The notes below the pieces were generated by a model that ran no database searches, had not been told where the DNA came from, and saw nothing but the letters and a program-made list of their open reading frames with translations. A DNA stretch of 63,993 bases from Rhodobacteraceae bacterium MED-G08 (lineage in GTDB: Bacteria > Pseudomonadota > Alphaproteobacteria > Rhodobacterales > Rhodobacteraceae), in contig NTKT01000013.1 of the NCBI GenBank assembly GCA_002457055.1, positions 1 through 63,993 of the forward strand. Direction: 5' to 3'. Of this stretch, positions 8,866 to 18,528 are shown piece after piece. Each line of letters opens with the position of its first letter. Position 1 is the first letter of the stretch. The translations under genes and the position numbers were made by a program.

Positions 8866-10392
8866 ATGCAAGACCTTGCCGTAACACCGCCTCTTTTCAA
8901 GGAAACGGTATTCGATGATCCATCTGTTCGAAACCTGTCCAGAGTAGGTGTTATCGATATTGGCTCCAACTCAGTACGTTTAGTAGTATTTGATGGAGCC
9001 GCCCGCTCACCAGCATATTTTTTTAATGAAAAAATAATGTGTGGTCTCGGTGTAGGGTTATCTTCACATGGCCGGCTGAATCCCGAGGGACGTACCAGGG
9101 CAATCTTGGCAATAGCTAGGTTTAAGCAGTTGGCAAAATCTATGGGCATTAAAGAAGTCACAGCAGTGGCCACTGCAGCGGTTAGAACTGCCTCTGATGG
9201 ACGGGATTTCTGTCAAGAAGTTATGGAAAAAACTGGTCAGTTTATTGCCGTGATTTCGGGAGAAGAGGAGGCCAAACTATCAGCCCAAGGCGTACTGACA
9301 GGTTGGCCGGGAGCATACGGCTTGGTATGCGACTTGGGCGGGACATCACTCGAATTAGCGGAAATTAGCAACGGAAAAGTTGGAGCCTGCGCAAGTGCTG
9401 AACTTGGTCCATTAAAACTAATGGATATTGATACAAAGAAGGAACGTCTTGAATATATAAGCTCCCAATTATCTCACCTTGCTAAATCGTTTTTTCCCCA
9501 AAATAATCGATTATTCTTAGTCGGTGGATCTTGGCGTGCACTCGCACGAATAGATATGGAAAGATGTGATCACCCGTTAAGGGTTTTGCACGAATATCGC
9601 ATGGAAAAAAAATCTATTAAAGAACTTAAATACTTTATTAAAGATCACGGTCTGGAAAACATAGCAAAACAATGCTCAATCTCAGCAAGTAGAATAATGT
9701 TTATCCCATATGCAATGGAGATTCTTGAAAAGTTATGTAGTGTTTTTAAACCTAAGGATATCGCCATATCAAGCTACGGGATAAGAGAGGGCATGTTGTA
9801 CGAAAAAATGCCTCAGATGCTGAAAGATAGGGATCCTCTAATTGAAGCTTGTAGATTTGCAGAAGCAAAGGACTCGAGAGTGCCAGGCGCAGGAAAAGCG
9901 CTTTTTAACTTTGTTAAACCCCTATTCTCAAATGGTAAAAAGAGCCAAACGCGGCTAATTCAGGCAGCATGCTACCTGCACGATGTATCGTGGCGTGCTC
10001 ATCCTGATTATAGACACGAAGCTTGTTTTGACTATATAACAAGGGCTAATCTAGGTGGCTTGAAACACTCGGAACGTGTGTTTTTAGGTCTTGCTCTCTT
10101 GTTTCGATATAAAAATAGTCACTCCAGAACATCTTTTGATCCTTTACTGCGCTTGCTAAGCTCGACGCAAATTAAAGATGCTGAAATTCTCGGTAAAGCC
10201 ATGCGATTAGGCGCAAATCTCTGGGTTAATTCCCCACATTCAGAAGCATATTTAAAATATGCTAAAAAGAAGAACAAATTATTACTGAAAATAGGCGAGC
10301 TCGAGAAGAAGCGACTGGGCGAGGTTTCACTTATCAGACTAAACTCATTGGCTGAATCACTTAAAGCAGAAGTCGAAATTTCTAATGTTTAG
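8866..10392 (+). CDS. ppx: Exopolyphosphatase Ppx/GppA family
   Basis: ASKHA-fold phosphatase of 508 aa, removing terminal phosphate from polyphosphate or pppGpp. The first phosphate loop is VIDIGSNSVRLVVFDG (about 29-44), the TAAVRTASD segment is near 105, GEEEAKLSAQGV is near 140-151, and the second loop reads DLGGTSLELAE (about 164-174), where DLGGGSxE is more usual. A C-terminal HD-like region contains HDVSWRAHPDYRHE (about 372-385). It starts 74 bp after hda, and no polyphosphate kinase gene lies between them (see findings). Its TAG stop directly abuts the stop codon of the convergent TerB-DnaJ gene. Confidence 0.92.
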   Translation: MQDLAVTPPLFKETVFDDPSVRNLSRVGVIDIGSNSVRLVVFDGAARSPAYFFNEKIMCGLGVGLSSHGRLNPEGRTRAILAIARFKQLAKSMGIKEVTAVATAAVRTASDGRDFCQEVMEKTGQFIAVISGEEEAKLSAQGVLTGWPGAYGLVCDLGGTSLELAEISNGKVGACASAELGPLKLMDIDTKKERLEYISSQLSHLAKSFFPQNNRLFLVGGSWRALARIDMERCDHPLRVLHEYRMEKKSIKELKYFIKDHGLENIAKQCSISASRIMFIPYAMEILEKLCSVFKPKDIAISSYGIREGMLYEKMPQMLKDRDPLIEACRFAEAKDSRVPGAGKALFNFVKPLFSNGKKSQTRLIQAACYLHDVSWRAHPDYRHEACFDYITRANLGGLKHSERVFLGLALLFRYKNSHSRTSFDPLLRLLSSTQIKDAEILGKAMRLGANLWVNSPHSEAYLKYAKKKNKLLLKIGELEKKRLGEVSLIRLNSLAESLKAEVEISNV

Positions 10393-11070
10393 TTACATAT
10401 TTTCCACAATTTTCTCATAAGCATTATTAATCTGAGCCAGTTTGGTTTGAGCTAATTTAATGGCTTCCTCTGGCATACCCCTGGCAATAACTCGATCAGG
10501 GTGACATTCTCGTACTTTTTCTTTGTAAGCCCGTTTGATTTCCTGCATTTCAGAATTTGGCAAGACACCCAAAATTTCATGCGGGTCCAGATCCTCAAAT
10601 TCCACGAAACGAGCTTTTAATTTCGAAAAATCACTATGAGAAAATCCAAATATTTCACTTACATTACGCAAAAATTCATTTTCTTTGGGATGATACTCCC
10701 CATCAGCAAGTGAAATATGAAACAAACTCTCCATAAGATCGGATAAAGTCTGATGCCGCTCTCCAAACATCTTTCTAATTCTGCGAGCATACACTTCATA
10801 CCCAGCAACATCCTGTCTAGCTAAGTCAAATACTTTTCCGGCCGCCGCAACCTCTGACTCAGGGATATGGAAAATTCGCCGGAATACTTTAACTTCTTCT
10901 TTTTTAACGTTTCCGTCTGATTTAGCCATTTTTGCACCCAGTGCAATTACCGCAATTGTGAATGCAACAGATTTCTCAGGCGGAGTTTTTAATTTTGAAA
11001 AAATCTTAGCTAAAGGTTCGCCCTTAGCTAGCATGGAAATAGCAGTAGTTATTTTTGTCCAAATAGACAT
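10393..11070 (-). CDS. TerB-DnaJ domain co-chaperone (DjlA-like)
   Basis: Protein of 225 aa with a TerB-like helical domain (about 28-145) and a C-terminal J domain (about 163-225) containing the HPD motif in ECHPDRV, the site that stimulates DnaK. This is DjlA architecture, but the N-terminal transmembrane segment of E. coli DjlA is not evident; residues 33-47 (AVAFTIAVIALGA-like) are the only hydrophobic stretch. Its ATG follows immediately after the TAA of the upstream GNAT gene, and its stop abuts that of ppx, so there is no spare DNA on either side. Last gene of the pcc-mcm run. Confidence 0.88.
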   Translation of the reverse strand: MSIWTKITTAISMLAKGEPLAKIFSKLKTPPEKSVAFTIAVIALGAKMAKSDGNVKKEEVKVFRRIFHIPESEVAAAGKVFDLARQDVAGYEVYARRIRKMFGERHQTLSDLMESLFHISLADGEYHPKENEFLRNVSEIFGFSHSDFSKLKARFVEFEDLDPHEILGVLPNSEMQEIKRAYKEKVRECHPDRVIARGMPEEAIKLAQTKLAQINNAYEKIVENM

Positions 11071-11622
11071 TTAAAAATCATCTCTGTGATCGGTTTGCAA
11101 AAATTTTTGCATCAAAATTAAATCAAGCCATTTGTCAAATTTGTATCCAACTCGGGGAAGTTCTGCCACAGCTTGGAATCCTAAAGATGCATGAAACTTA
11201 ACAGCTCTTTCATTAGAACCACTAACGCCAGCAAAAATTGATTGAAAATTTTTTCTTTTTGCGTCTTCTAAAAGACTAGCCATTAGTGCTTTACCCACAC
11301 CGCACCTTTGCATGTTTTCCGAAATAACTATCGTATGCTCTAACGTTTTTGCATAGCCAACACCGGCGCGGAATTGAAAATATGTGGCGAATCCAATTAT
11401 CTTACCTTCGCATTCACTTACAAAAAAACCATAATTTTTTTTATTTGTTTCGAGAATTGTATCTTTAATTTCTACCTCAGTTTTTATGCGGCTATTAAAC
11501 GTATTTAAGGTACAGCTAATGTTAGCATTCCAAATGTGCATAATAGCCTGAGCATCCTCGGCAGATGCATCGCGGACAATTATTTGATTATTACTGTATT
11601 GTTCTGTGGAGTTTCTATCCAT
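11071..11622 (-). CDS. GNAT N-acetyltransferase (phosphinothricin acetyltransferase-like)
   Basis: Acetyl-CoA-dependent N-acetyltransferase of 183 aa. The GNAT core starts at about residue 15 (IIVRDASAEDA). The acetyl-CoA pyrophosphate loop is QRCGVGKALM (about 113-122), followed by GVSGSNERAVKFHASLGFQAVAELPRVGYKFDKW, the C-terminal pattern of the PAT/MddA (YncA) subgroup, whose members acetylate methionine sulfone/sulfoximine-type substrates. Substrate is inferred only at subgroup level. Its first 43 bases overlap the end of the VOC gene in a different frame; the overlapped residues are outside the conserved fold, but no later start in frame suits. Confidence 0.88.
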   Translation of the reverse strand: MDRNSTEQYSNNQIIVRDASAEDAQAIMHIWNANISCTLNTFNSRIKTEVEIKDTILETNKKNYGFFVSECEGKIIGFATYFQFRAGVGYAKTLEHTIVISENMQRCGVGKALMASLLEDAKRKNFQSIFAGVSGSNERAVKFHASLGFQAVAELPRVGYKFDKWLDLILMQKFLQTDHRDDF

Positions 11623-12200
11623 AGTTCGTAAGATCCTGCTCCAGACGTAGAAAGAAATTCTATACGCTGATCAGATAATAATCCACTGAAAGATGAACAC
11701 AAGTTGGTAGCAGATTTATGTTTGATAATAAATTTTTTTAAACGGATCCCGTTATCTTTAAGCGTCTCCGTAGGGTGCACTGATCCCCCCCAATCAATTA
11801 GTGCAGGCGCAAATCCCTCATATGGAAGTTGGCCGTCCTCCGGTACGGTAATATTCCACGTCAGGGATCCGCGCGAAAGATTTAGTATCTCCCCCATTCC
11901 ATGCATTAAATCATTTGGAACAAATTCACTAAAACTAGTGCTGCAGACCCAATTTGTTATTCTCGGCTGACCATTGAAATTATCCAAGTTAAACCATCTA
12001 GGAACCCGCTCGGGAACTAATTCTGGAGATACAGCAATAATTTCAAGGTATGTGTCGCCGAAAGAAATTAATTTGTTGTGGGTGCCAAATACTGGATGTT
12101 CACCTCCAGGATCAGCCTTTACACCAAGCCTATCTTCGATAAATTCCTGACCAACCAATAAACTCTCTGCAGAAATCACAATATGATCTAAATTCAACAT
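11580..12200 (-). CDS. VOC-superfamily protein (Glyoxalase_3-like)
   Basis: Protein of 206 aa beginning LDHIVISAESL, the first strand and metal-ligand His of a vicinal-oxygen-chelate fold, with a later YLEIIAV carrying the possible Glu ligand (about 57-63). Length and pattern suggest the Glyoxalase_3 (PF13468-type) family rather than classical glyoxalase I. It lies 37 bp after mcm in the same direction, so it may be co-transcribed with propionyl-CoA genes. Methylmalonyl-CoA epimerase is also a VOC protein, but is about 60 residues shorter; I do not assign that activity. The ATG at 12200 is preferred over an upstream TTG at 12212. Function unknown. Confidence 0.75.
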   Translation of the reverse strand: MLNLDHIVISAESLLVGQEFIEDRLGVKADPGGEHPVFGTHNKLISFGDTYLEIIAVSPELVPERVPRWFNLDNFNGQPRITNWVCSTSFSEFVPNDLMHGMGEILNLSRGSLTWNITVPEDGQLPYEGFAPALIDWGGSVHPTETLKDNGIRLKKFIIKHKSATNLCSSFSGLLSDQRIEFLSTSGAGSYELWIETPQNNTVIIK

Positions 12201-12237
12201 AGGCGGGCCCAACAGAGGAGTAGTTTCAATTATTAAT

Positions 12238-14367
12238 TTAGGCTTTAGTTTGCCTAATTAACTCTAGTATTTTAGATGCTGCCGCAGGAATGTTGGTTCC
12301 AGGACCAAAGATTGCTTTGACGCCCTTTTCGTAAAGAAACTCATAATCTTGCTGAGGGATGACGCCACCACAAATCACTAAAATGTCTCCAGCATCGCGA
12401 CTTTTGAGAGCTTCAATGAGCTTTGGTGCAAGTGTTTTGTGTCCCGCTGCTTGAGAGGAAATACCTATAACATGAACATCATTGTCAATTGCATCCTGTG
12501 CTGCCTCTTCAGGGGTCTGAAATAAAGGGCCCACGTCTACATCAAAACCTATATCTGCAAAAGCAGTTGCAATTACCTTTGCTCCGCGGTCATGGCCATC
12601 CTGGCCCATTTTCACTACCAACATTCGAGGACGCCTTCCCTCGTCTTTAGTAAACTTTTCTAACTCATGCTGTATGGCAATGAAGTCTTCATCTCCTTCA
12701 TATGCGGCCCCGTAAACTCCTGCTAAAGTTTTAACTTCAGCACGATGACGCCCAAACACTTTTTCCATTGCCATTGAAATTTCTCCCACAGTTGCGCGAG
12801 CCCGCGATGCATCAACCGCCGCCGCCAACAGGTTACCACCACCTCCAGCTGCTTTTTCTAAATTAAGAAGGGCCGCTAAGCAGTTCTTTTCATCACGCTG
12901 TTTCTTTATATTTTCTAATCGTTTTACTTGTGCGGCTCGGACCGCATCATTATCTATGTCACGAATGTCTAATTCATCTTCCTGAGTAAGCCGGTATTTG
13001 TTCACACCAACTATAACTTGATCACGGCGATCTATATCAGCTTGTCGCTTAGCTGCGGTTTCTTCTATTCTTAGCTTCGGCATTCCAGCGGCTACAGCTT
13101 TTGTCATGCCACCCATTTCGTCCACTTCTTCTATTAACCGCCACGCGGCATCGGCCAGATCAGCAGTCAATTTTTCCACGTAATATGAACCTGCTAATGG
13201 ATCAACGACATTGGACACACCTGTTTCTTCTTGCAGAATTAACTGAGTGTTACGGGCAATACGGGCACTGAAATCTGTAGGCAGCGCCATTGCTTCGTCC
13301 AGCGCGTTTGTGTGAAGAGATTGAGTGCCTCCCAGAACAGCAGACATTGCCTCATAGGCAGTACGGATAACATTATTATAAGGGTCCTGCTCTTGTAATG
13401 ACACTCCTGATGTCTGACAATGGGTTCTAAGCATTTTAGATCTAGGATTTTTCGCCCCAAGATCTGTCATAATTCTGTGCCAGAGCAAACGGGCAGCCCG
13501 CAATTTTGCTGCCTCCATAAAAAAGTTCATCCCAATTGCAAAAAAGAATGATAACCGACCTGCAAAAGCATCTATGTCGAGACCTTTCTCAATAGCTTTT
13601 TTAGCATATTCCTTTCCGTCAGCCAAAGTGTAGGCCAACTCCTGAACAAGGCTCGCTCCAGCTTCTTGCATATGATATCCAGAGATAGATATGGAGTTAA
13701 ATTTTGGCATTTCACTAGATGTGTATTCAATAATATCAGCAACTATTCTCATTGACGGTTCAGGAGGATAAATATAGGTATTTCTTACCATAAACTCCTT
13801 AAGAATATCATTTTGAATGGTACCGGAGAGATCAGATTTCTTATGCCCTTGCTCTTCGCCTGCAACAATAAAATTAGCTAAAACTGGAATTACTGCACCA
13901 TTCATTGTCATAGATACAGAAATTTCATTTAACGGTATCCCATCAAAAAGAATTTTCATGTCTTCGACGCTATCGATCGCAACCCCAGCCTTTCCGACAT
14001 CACCTATGACGCGCTCATGGTCACTATCATAACCTCTGTGTGTTGCTAAATCGAAGGCAACTGAAACACCCTGCTGTCCAGCGGCTAGTCCACGTTTGTA
14101 AAAAGCATTAGACTCTTCCGCGGTAGAATATCCAGCGTATTGCCGAATTGTCCAAGGCCTGCCAGCGTACATAGTAGCCTTCACACCTCTTACATAGGGC
14201 TCAAATCCCGGCAAGTTGCCAAGGTGTTCAATCTCTTTGAGGTCTTCTTCAGAATAAACTGGCTTTACCTTTATGCCTTCAATTGTTGTCCAATCTAGCT
14301 CTGCTACTGATTTACCACGAAGTTCTTTTTCTGCCAGTCTTTGCCAATCTATCTTGCTTTTATCCAC
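12238..14367 (-). CDS. scpA: Methylmalonyl-CoA mutase (B12-dependent)
   Basis: Adenosylcobalamin enzyme converting (R)-methylmalonyl-CoA to succinyl-CoA, the last step of propionyl-CoA assimilation. The 709-aa protein has the substrate-binding TIM barrel (about 1-520; [14 protein letters not shown] near 67-80 is the methylmalonyl-type pattern) and a C-terminal cobalamin domain with [11 protein letters not shown] near 585-595, the base-off His loop. It starts with GTG, preceded by an ideal AGGAG six bases upstream. Order on the minus strand is pccB-orf-pccA-mcm, with 42 bp from pccA. It resembles the alpha-type single-chain homodimeric enzyme, and it is distinct from the ethylmalonyl-CoA mutase at 53.4 kb. 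Confidence 0.97.
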   Translation of the reverse strand: MDKSKIDWQRLAEKELRGKSVAELDWTTIEGIKVKPVYSEEDLKEIEHLGNLPGFEPYVRGVKATMYAGRPWTIRQYAGYSTAEESNAFYKRGLAAGQQGVSVAFDLATHRGYDSDHERVIGDVGKAGVAIDSVEDMKILFDGIPLNEISVSMTMNGAVIPVLANFIVAGEEQGHKKSDLSGTIQNDILKEFMVRNTYIYPPEPSMRIVADIIEYTSSEMPKFNSISISGYHMQEAGASLVQELAYTLADGKEYAKKAIEKGLDIDAFAGRLSFFFAIGMNFFMEAAKLRAARLLWHRIMTDLGAKNPRSKMLRTHCQTSGVSLQEQDPYNNVIRTAYEAMSAVLGGTQSLHTNALDEAMALPTDFSARIARNTQLILQEETGVSNVVDPLAGSYYVEKLTADLADAAWRLIEEVDEMGGMTKAVAAGMPKLRIEETAAKRQADIDRRDQVIVGVNKYRLTQEDELDIRDIDNDAVRAAQVKRLENIKKQRDEKNCLAALLNLEKAAGGGGNLLAAAVDASRARATVGEISMAMEKVFGRHRAEVKTLAGVYGAAYEGDEDFIAIQHELEKFTKDEGRRPRMLVVKMGQDGHDRGAKVIATAFADIGFDVDVGPLFQTPEEAAQDAIDNDVHVIGISSQAAGHKTLAPKLIEALKSRDAGDILVICGGVIPQQDYEFLYEKGVKAIFGPGTNIPAAASKILELIRQTKA

Positions 14368-14409
14368 TACAAGCTCCTAAATCTATATTTTGCAATGAAC
14401 ATAGGATTC

Positions 14410-16410
14410 TCAGCCGAACTCAAGTATGATATCATCAACGGCCAAGCTATCTCCAACACTAGAATTAATTTTAGCTACAACGCCTTTACGTTCTGCTCTT
14501 AAAATATTTTCCATTTTCATCGCCTCAACGGTACATAATGGCTGACCCTCTTGGACCTCCTGCCCTATCTCAACATCAATCTTTACAATTAATCCTGGCA
14601 TTGGGCACAGCAACATTTTGGAAGTATCAGGCGGAAGCTTTTCTTGCATATGTTTCGATAGTTCCGCTTGTCTAGGCGACCTGACAAGAACCTTTAAATC
14701 CGCTCCTCTGGTGCGCATTCTGAAACCGCCCGTTACCTTGTTGATTTTAATAACTAAATTTTTATCACCAGCTGTCATATTTGCTAATTTTTTTCCTGGC
14801 AACCAGTCTCCAGAAACACGAATGGATGTTTCATCCTCAAAAATTACATTTGCTCCAGCGGTATCAGCTATTACATTCACCAAAAACACTTTCCCAGCAA
14901 CTTGGACCACCCAGTCATCACCAACACGTCTTTCGTGATTATCCATCCTACCAGAGATTTTTGTCCTCCGAATTTCTGCTACACGATTCATAGCCGCAGC
15001 ACATGCTGCAAGATCTTTTATCTTATCATCACTTAAATCAACACCATTAAAACCTTCTGAATACTCCTCAGCAATAAATGCGGTAGTGATCTTACCAGAA
15101 ATAAACTTTTTATGATCCATGACAGCAGATAAAAACGGCAAATTATGCCCAATGCCCTCCACCTCAAATCGGTCAAGAGCAATCCGCATTTGCTCAATAG
15201 CTTTCGCCCTATCAGGAGCCCAAGTACAAAGTTTTGCGATCATAGGATCATAGTACATAGAGATCTCGCCACCTTCGTAAACGCCTGTATCATTTCTGAC
15301 AATAGAATGTTTATCCTTTATTTCAGCAGGAGGTCGATAGCGGGTTAATCTTCCAATTGATGGTAGAAAATTTCGATAGGGATCCTCTGCATAGAGGCGG
15401 CTCTCTATTGCCCAGCCTGTCAGCTTTATATCCTTTTGGGTGATTGATAAAGGTTTGCCAGTAGCCACTAATATCATCTGCTCCACTAAATCTATGCCGG
15501 TTATTAGCTCAGTTACAGGGTGTTCAACCTGCAACCGAGTGTTCATCTCCAGAAAATAGAAGTTTTTGTCTTTATCTACTATAAATTCCACAGTTCCTGC
15601 ACTGGAATACCCAACTGCTTTTGCTAGGTTGCAAGCTTGCTCACCCATTTCTCTACGGGTATTTTCATCTAGAAAAGAACTTGGTGCTTCTTCAACTACT
15701 TTTTGATTTCTTCGCTGTATAGAGCATTCCCGCTCTCCTAAATAAATACAGTTACCTTTAGTGTCTGCCAGCACTTGGATTTCTATATGTCGAGGTTGGG
15801 TTACAAATTTTTCTATGAAGATCCTATCATCTCCAAAGCTGCTGGCCGCTTCATTTTTTGAGGACTGAAAGCCCTCTTTCACTTCGGTATCGTTCCAGGC
15901 TATCCTCATCCCTTTACCACCGCCACCTGCAGAAGCTTTGATCATTACAGGATAACCGATCTTCTCACTTATACTTAGAGCCTCATCCTCATCCTTTATT
16001 ACACCGATGTAACCTGGAACCGTATTCACTCCAGCTTCCTGTGCAATCTTTTTCGATGTGATTTTGTCACCCATACTTTCGATAGCATTCTGGGGTGGTC
16101 CAATAAACGTTACGCCGATATCAGATAATGACTTAGCAAACTTTGCATTCTCAGATAGGAAGCCATAGCCAGGATGAACAGCTTGAGCATTAGTTTTTTT
16201 AACTGCAGAGGTTACCTTTTCTATATCGATGTACGATTGATTGGCTGGAGGTGGTCCAATATTGACTGCCTCATCTGCCAATTGCACATGCAAAGCGTTC
16301 CTGTCCGCATCGGAAAAAACAGCGACAGTCTTAATTCCCATTTGTTTTGCTGTTTTTATTACGCGGCAAGCGATTTCACCTCGATTGGCTATCAATATTT
16401 TATCAAACAT
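14410..16410 (-). CDS. pccA: Propionyl-CoA carboxylase alpha (biotin) subunit
   Basis: Biotin carboxylase and biotin-carrier subunit, 666 aa. The biotin-carboxylase N domain starts MFDKILIANRGEIACRV; the ATP-grasp glycine loop KASAGGGGKGMRIAW is at about 158-172; the active-site region includes EMNTRLQVEHPVTE (about 287-300). The biotin lysine is in EAMKMEN near residue 632. A PCC-specific BT domain should occupy the stretch between. With PccB it carboxylates propionyl-CoA to (S)-methylmalonyl-CoA. A GAGAGG site precedes the ATG, and only 3 bp separate it from the upstream small orf. Confidence 0.97.
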   Translation of the reverse strand: MFDKILIANRGEIACRVIKTAKQMGIKTVAVFSDADRNALHVQLADEAVNIGPPPANQSYIDIEKVTSAVKKTNAQAVHPGYGFLSENAKFAKSLSDIGVTFIGPPQNAIESMGDKITSKKIAQEAGVNTVPGYIGVIKDEDEALSISEKIGYPVMIKASAGGGGKGMRIAWNDTEVKEGFQSSKNEAASSFGDDRIFIEKFVTQPRHIEIQVLADTKGNCIYLGERECSIQRRNQKVVEEAPSSFLDENTRREMGEQACNLAKAVGYSSAGTVEFIVDKDKNFYFLEMNTRLQVEHPVTELITGIDLVEQMILVATGKPLSITQKDIKLTGWAIESRLYAEDPYRNFLPSIGRLTRYRPPAEIKDKHSIVRNDTGVYEGGEISMYYDPMIAKLCTWAPDRAKAIEQMRIALDRFEVEGIGHNLPFLSAVMDHKKFISGKITTAFIAEEYSEGFNGVDLSDDKIKDLAACAAAMNRVAEIRRTKISGRMDNHERRVGDDWVVQVAGKVFLVNVIADTAGANVIFEDETSIRVSGDWLPGKKLANMTAGDKNLVIKINKVTGGFRMRTRGADLKVLVRSPRQAELSKHMQEKLPPDTSKMLLCPMPGLIVKIDVEIGQEVQEGQPLCTVEAMKMENILRAERKGVVAKINSSVGDSLAVDDIILEFG

Positions 16411-16413
16411 CGT

Positions 16414-16773
16414 TCATCCTCTCTGATCGGAATCAAAGGTTTCAGGAAAATTAATTTTTATCAAATTGAGATCTAAAATAAGCTTTGCCTCATATGATTT
16501 GGCGTCAAATTCGTCCTCATATGCTTTAACTTCTCGTCCAAACAGCCAACTTAAACGACCGGCATCCAAATTACCTCTTTCAAAAGGCTGATCCCAAAAC
16601 TGTTCCATCAAAGCTCTAACAAAACCATTATCCGCTCTTTTGTCAGCTGACTTACGGTCTCTGTACCGTTCCCGCTCTACAATCGGTGTGACCCCCTTAG
16701 GATTAGGCCTTCGGATAGTAAATTGATAGTCTGTTCCGGGCAAGCGTGATGGAAATCCTCTGTGCTTCATCAT
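16414..16773 (-). CDS. Small conserved-position protein in the pcc operon
   Basis: I do not recognise a domain in this 119-aa protein. It is highly charged and has no signal peptide or membrane segment. An arginine-rich first half (RERYRDRKSADKR near 34-46) is followed by a motif-like region rich in aromatic residues (FWDQPFERGNLDAGRLSWLFGREV near 58-81), then an acidic C terminus. It lies between pccB and pccA, 51 bp from pccB and 3 bp from pccA, all co-directional, which strongly suggests co-expression. Tandem ATG codons begin the frame (16773 and 16770). A role in assembly, biotinylation or regulation of the carboxylase is a guess. Confidence 0.75.
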   Translation of the reverse strand: MMKHRGFPSRLPGTDYQFTIRRPNPKGVTPIVERERYRDRKSADKRADNGFVRALMEQFWDQPFERGNLDAGRLSWLFGREVKAYEDEFDAKSYEAKLILDLNLIKINFPETFDSDQRG

Positions 16774-16824
16774 AGTGTTAAAAAATCCAAGAAAAACAAT
16801 TTAATATGCATATAGGTCTTTCAG

Positions 16825-18357
16825 TTAAAGAGGTATATTATCGTGTTTTTTCCACGGATTTTTTAATTTTTTATTCCTCAAAGCTGCAAACGCACGGGAT
16901 ACCCGTTTTCTAGTGGAGCGTGGTTGAATTACTTCATCTATAAAGCCTCTTTCCGCAGCGATAAATGGGTTGGCGAAGCGATCCTCATATTCTTGAGCAT
17001 GCTTTGAAATCTTTTCCTTATCACCTAAATCCGCGCGATGGATTATCTCTGTTGCACCTTTTGCACCCATCACAGCAATTTCAGCAGTAGGCCATGCATA
17101 ATTAAAGTCTCCTCTTAGATGCTTCGATGACATGACGTCATATGCTCCCCCGTAGGCTTTTCGAGTTATAACAGTAACTTTTGGAACTGTTGCTTCGCCG
17201 TAAGCAAATAGCAATTTCGCACCATGCTTGATAACGCCGCCATATTCCTGTGACGTACCCGGTAGAAATCCTGGAACATCTACTAAAGTTAGGATTGGGA
17301 TTTCAAATGCATCACAAAACCTAACAAATCGAGCCGCTTTTCTCGAACTATCAATATCCAGACATCCAGCTAACACCATTGGTTGATTTGCAACGACACC
17401 AACTGTCTGACCTTCCAAGCGAACAAAACCCGTAATTATATTTTTTGCAAATTCACCTTGTATTTCGTAGAAATCACCTTCATCCGCTAACTTTTCAATT
17501 AACTCCTGCATATCATACGGGGTATTTGGGTTATCCGGTATTAATGTGTCTAAAGACGACTCTATCCGATTTGGGTCATCAAAAAATGGCCGCACGGGTA
17601 CTTTTCCGCGATTATTTAAAGGTAAGAGGTCGACGAGCCTCCGTACTTCAAGCAAAGCTTCGATATCGTTTTCAAATGCTGCATCTGCAACAGATGATCT
17701 TTTTGTATGAGTTGATGCACCACCAAGTTCTTCCGCGGTTACTACCTCATTAGTAACTGTTTTAACAACATCTGGGCCAGTCACAAACATGTAAGAGCTA
17801 TCTTTCACCATAAATATAAAGTCGGTCATCGCGGGTGAATAGACAGCACCGCCAGCACACGGCCCCATGATCACTGATATCTGAGGGATTACTCCTGAGG
17901 CCATTACATTGCGTTGGAAAACTTCTGCATAGCCAGCAAGAGATGCCACGCCTTCTTGAATTCGAGCTCCGCCAGAATCATTAAGCCCAATGACCGGTGC
18001 TCCATTTTGGATTGCCATATCCATTATTTTACAGATTTTTTGCGCATGCGTTTCAGACAAAGACCCTCCAAAAACTGTAAAATCTTGGCTAAAAACATAC
18101 ACCATTCTACCATTTATAGTGCCCCAGCCTGTCACAACCCCATCACCGGCAGTTTTAGATTGTTCCATGTCAAAATCATTACAACGATGCGTAACAAACA
18201 TGTCAAACTCTTCGAAACTATCCTGATCCATAAGAATTTCAATTCGTTCGCGAGCCGTTAACTTTCCTTTAGAATGTTGGGCTTCTATGCGATCTATACC
18301 TCCACCCAGACGCGCATTTTCTCTTCTCTTTTTTAATTCTTGCAAAACGTCTTTCAT
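16825..18357 (-). CDS. pccB: Propionyl-CoA carboxylase beta subunit
   Basis: Carboxyltransferase subunit, 510 aa, the usual size. The N-terminal crotonase-fold half contains [21 protein letters not shown] (about 168-188, the acyl-CoA oxyanion region) and [11 protein letters not shown] (about 125-135). The C-terminal half contains [15 protein letters not shown] and [17 protein letters not shown]. It transfers carboxyl from biotin on PccA to propionyl-CoA. First gene of the pccB-orf-pccA-mcm run. The open frame extends to a TTG at 18369, but the ATG at 18357 ([12 protein letters not shown]) has GAGG seven bases upstream and matches the family. Divergent from an MFS gene. Confidence 0.97.
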   Translation of the reverse strand: MKDVLQELKKRRENARLGGGIDRIEAQHSKGKLTARERIEILMDQDSFEEFDMFVTHRCNDFDMEQSKTAGDGVVTGWGTINGRMVYVFSQDFTVFGGSLSETHAQKICKIMDMAIQNGAPVIGLNDSGGARIQEGVASLAGYAEVFQRNVMASGVIPQISVIMGPCAGGAVYSPAMTDFIFMVKDSSYMFVTGPDVVKTVTNEVVTAEELGGASTHTKRSSVADAAFENDIEALLEVRRLVDLLPLNNRGKVPVRPFFDDPNRIESSLDTLIPDNPNTPYDMQELIEKLADEGDFYEIQGEFAKNIITGFVRLEGQTVGVVANQPMVLAGCLDIDSSRKAARFVRFCDAFEIPILTLVDVPGFLPGTSQEYGGVIKHGAKLLFAYGEATVPKVTVITRKAYGGAYDVMSSKHLRGDFNYAWPTAEIAVMGAKGATEIIHRADLGDKEKISKHAQEYEDRFANPFIAAERGFIDEVIQPRSTRKRVSRAFAALRNKKLKNPWKKHDNIPL

Positions 18358-18528
18358 CAAAAACCTCAAAATTCAGCTCGCTAGTTTGTAGACATAACTA
18401 AGGATAAATGGAAGATTTATTTCCGCAACGTCAGTTGTTCGAAGCATCAATAGTTACCGGAAATCTGTGAGGCATTTATTGTCTTATGATATCTGGACAA
18501 TTATCAACATCGCGTATATCGGGTTTGA

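Noticed and set aside
11580..12200. Methylmalonyl-CoA epimerase
   Set aside because: The location after mcm is tempting, but the protein is about 206 aa and matches Glyoxalase_3-type sequence more than the shorter epimerase.
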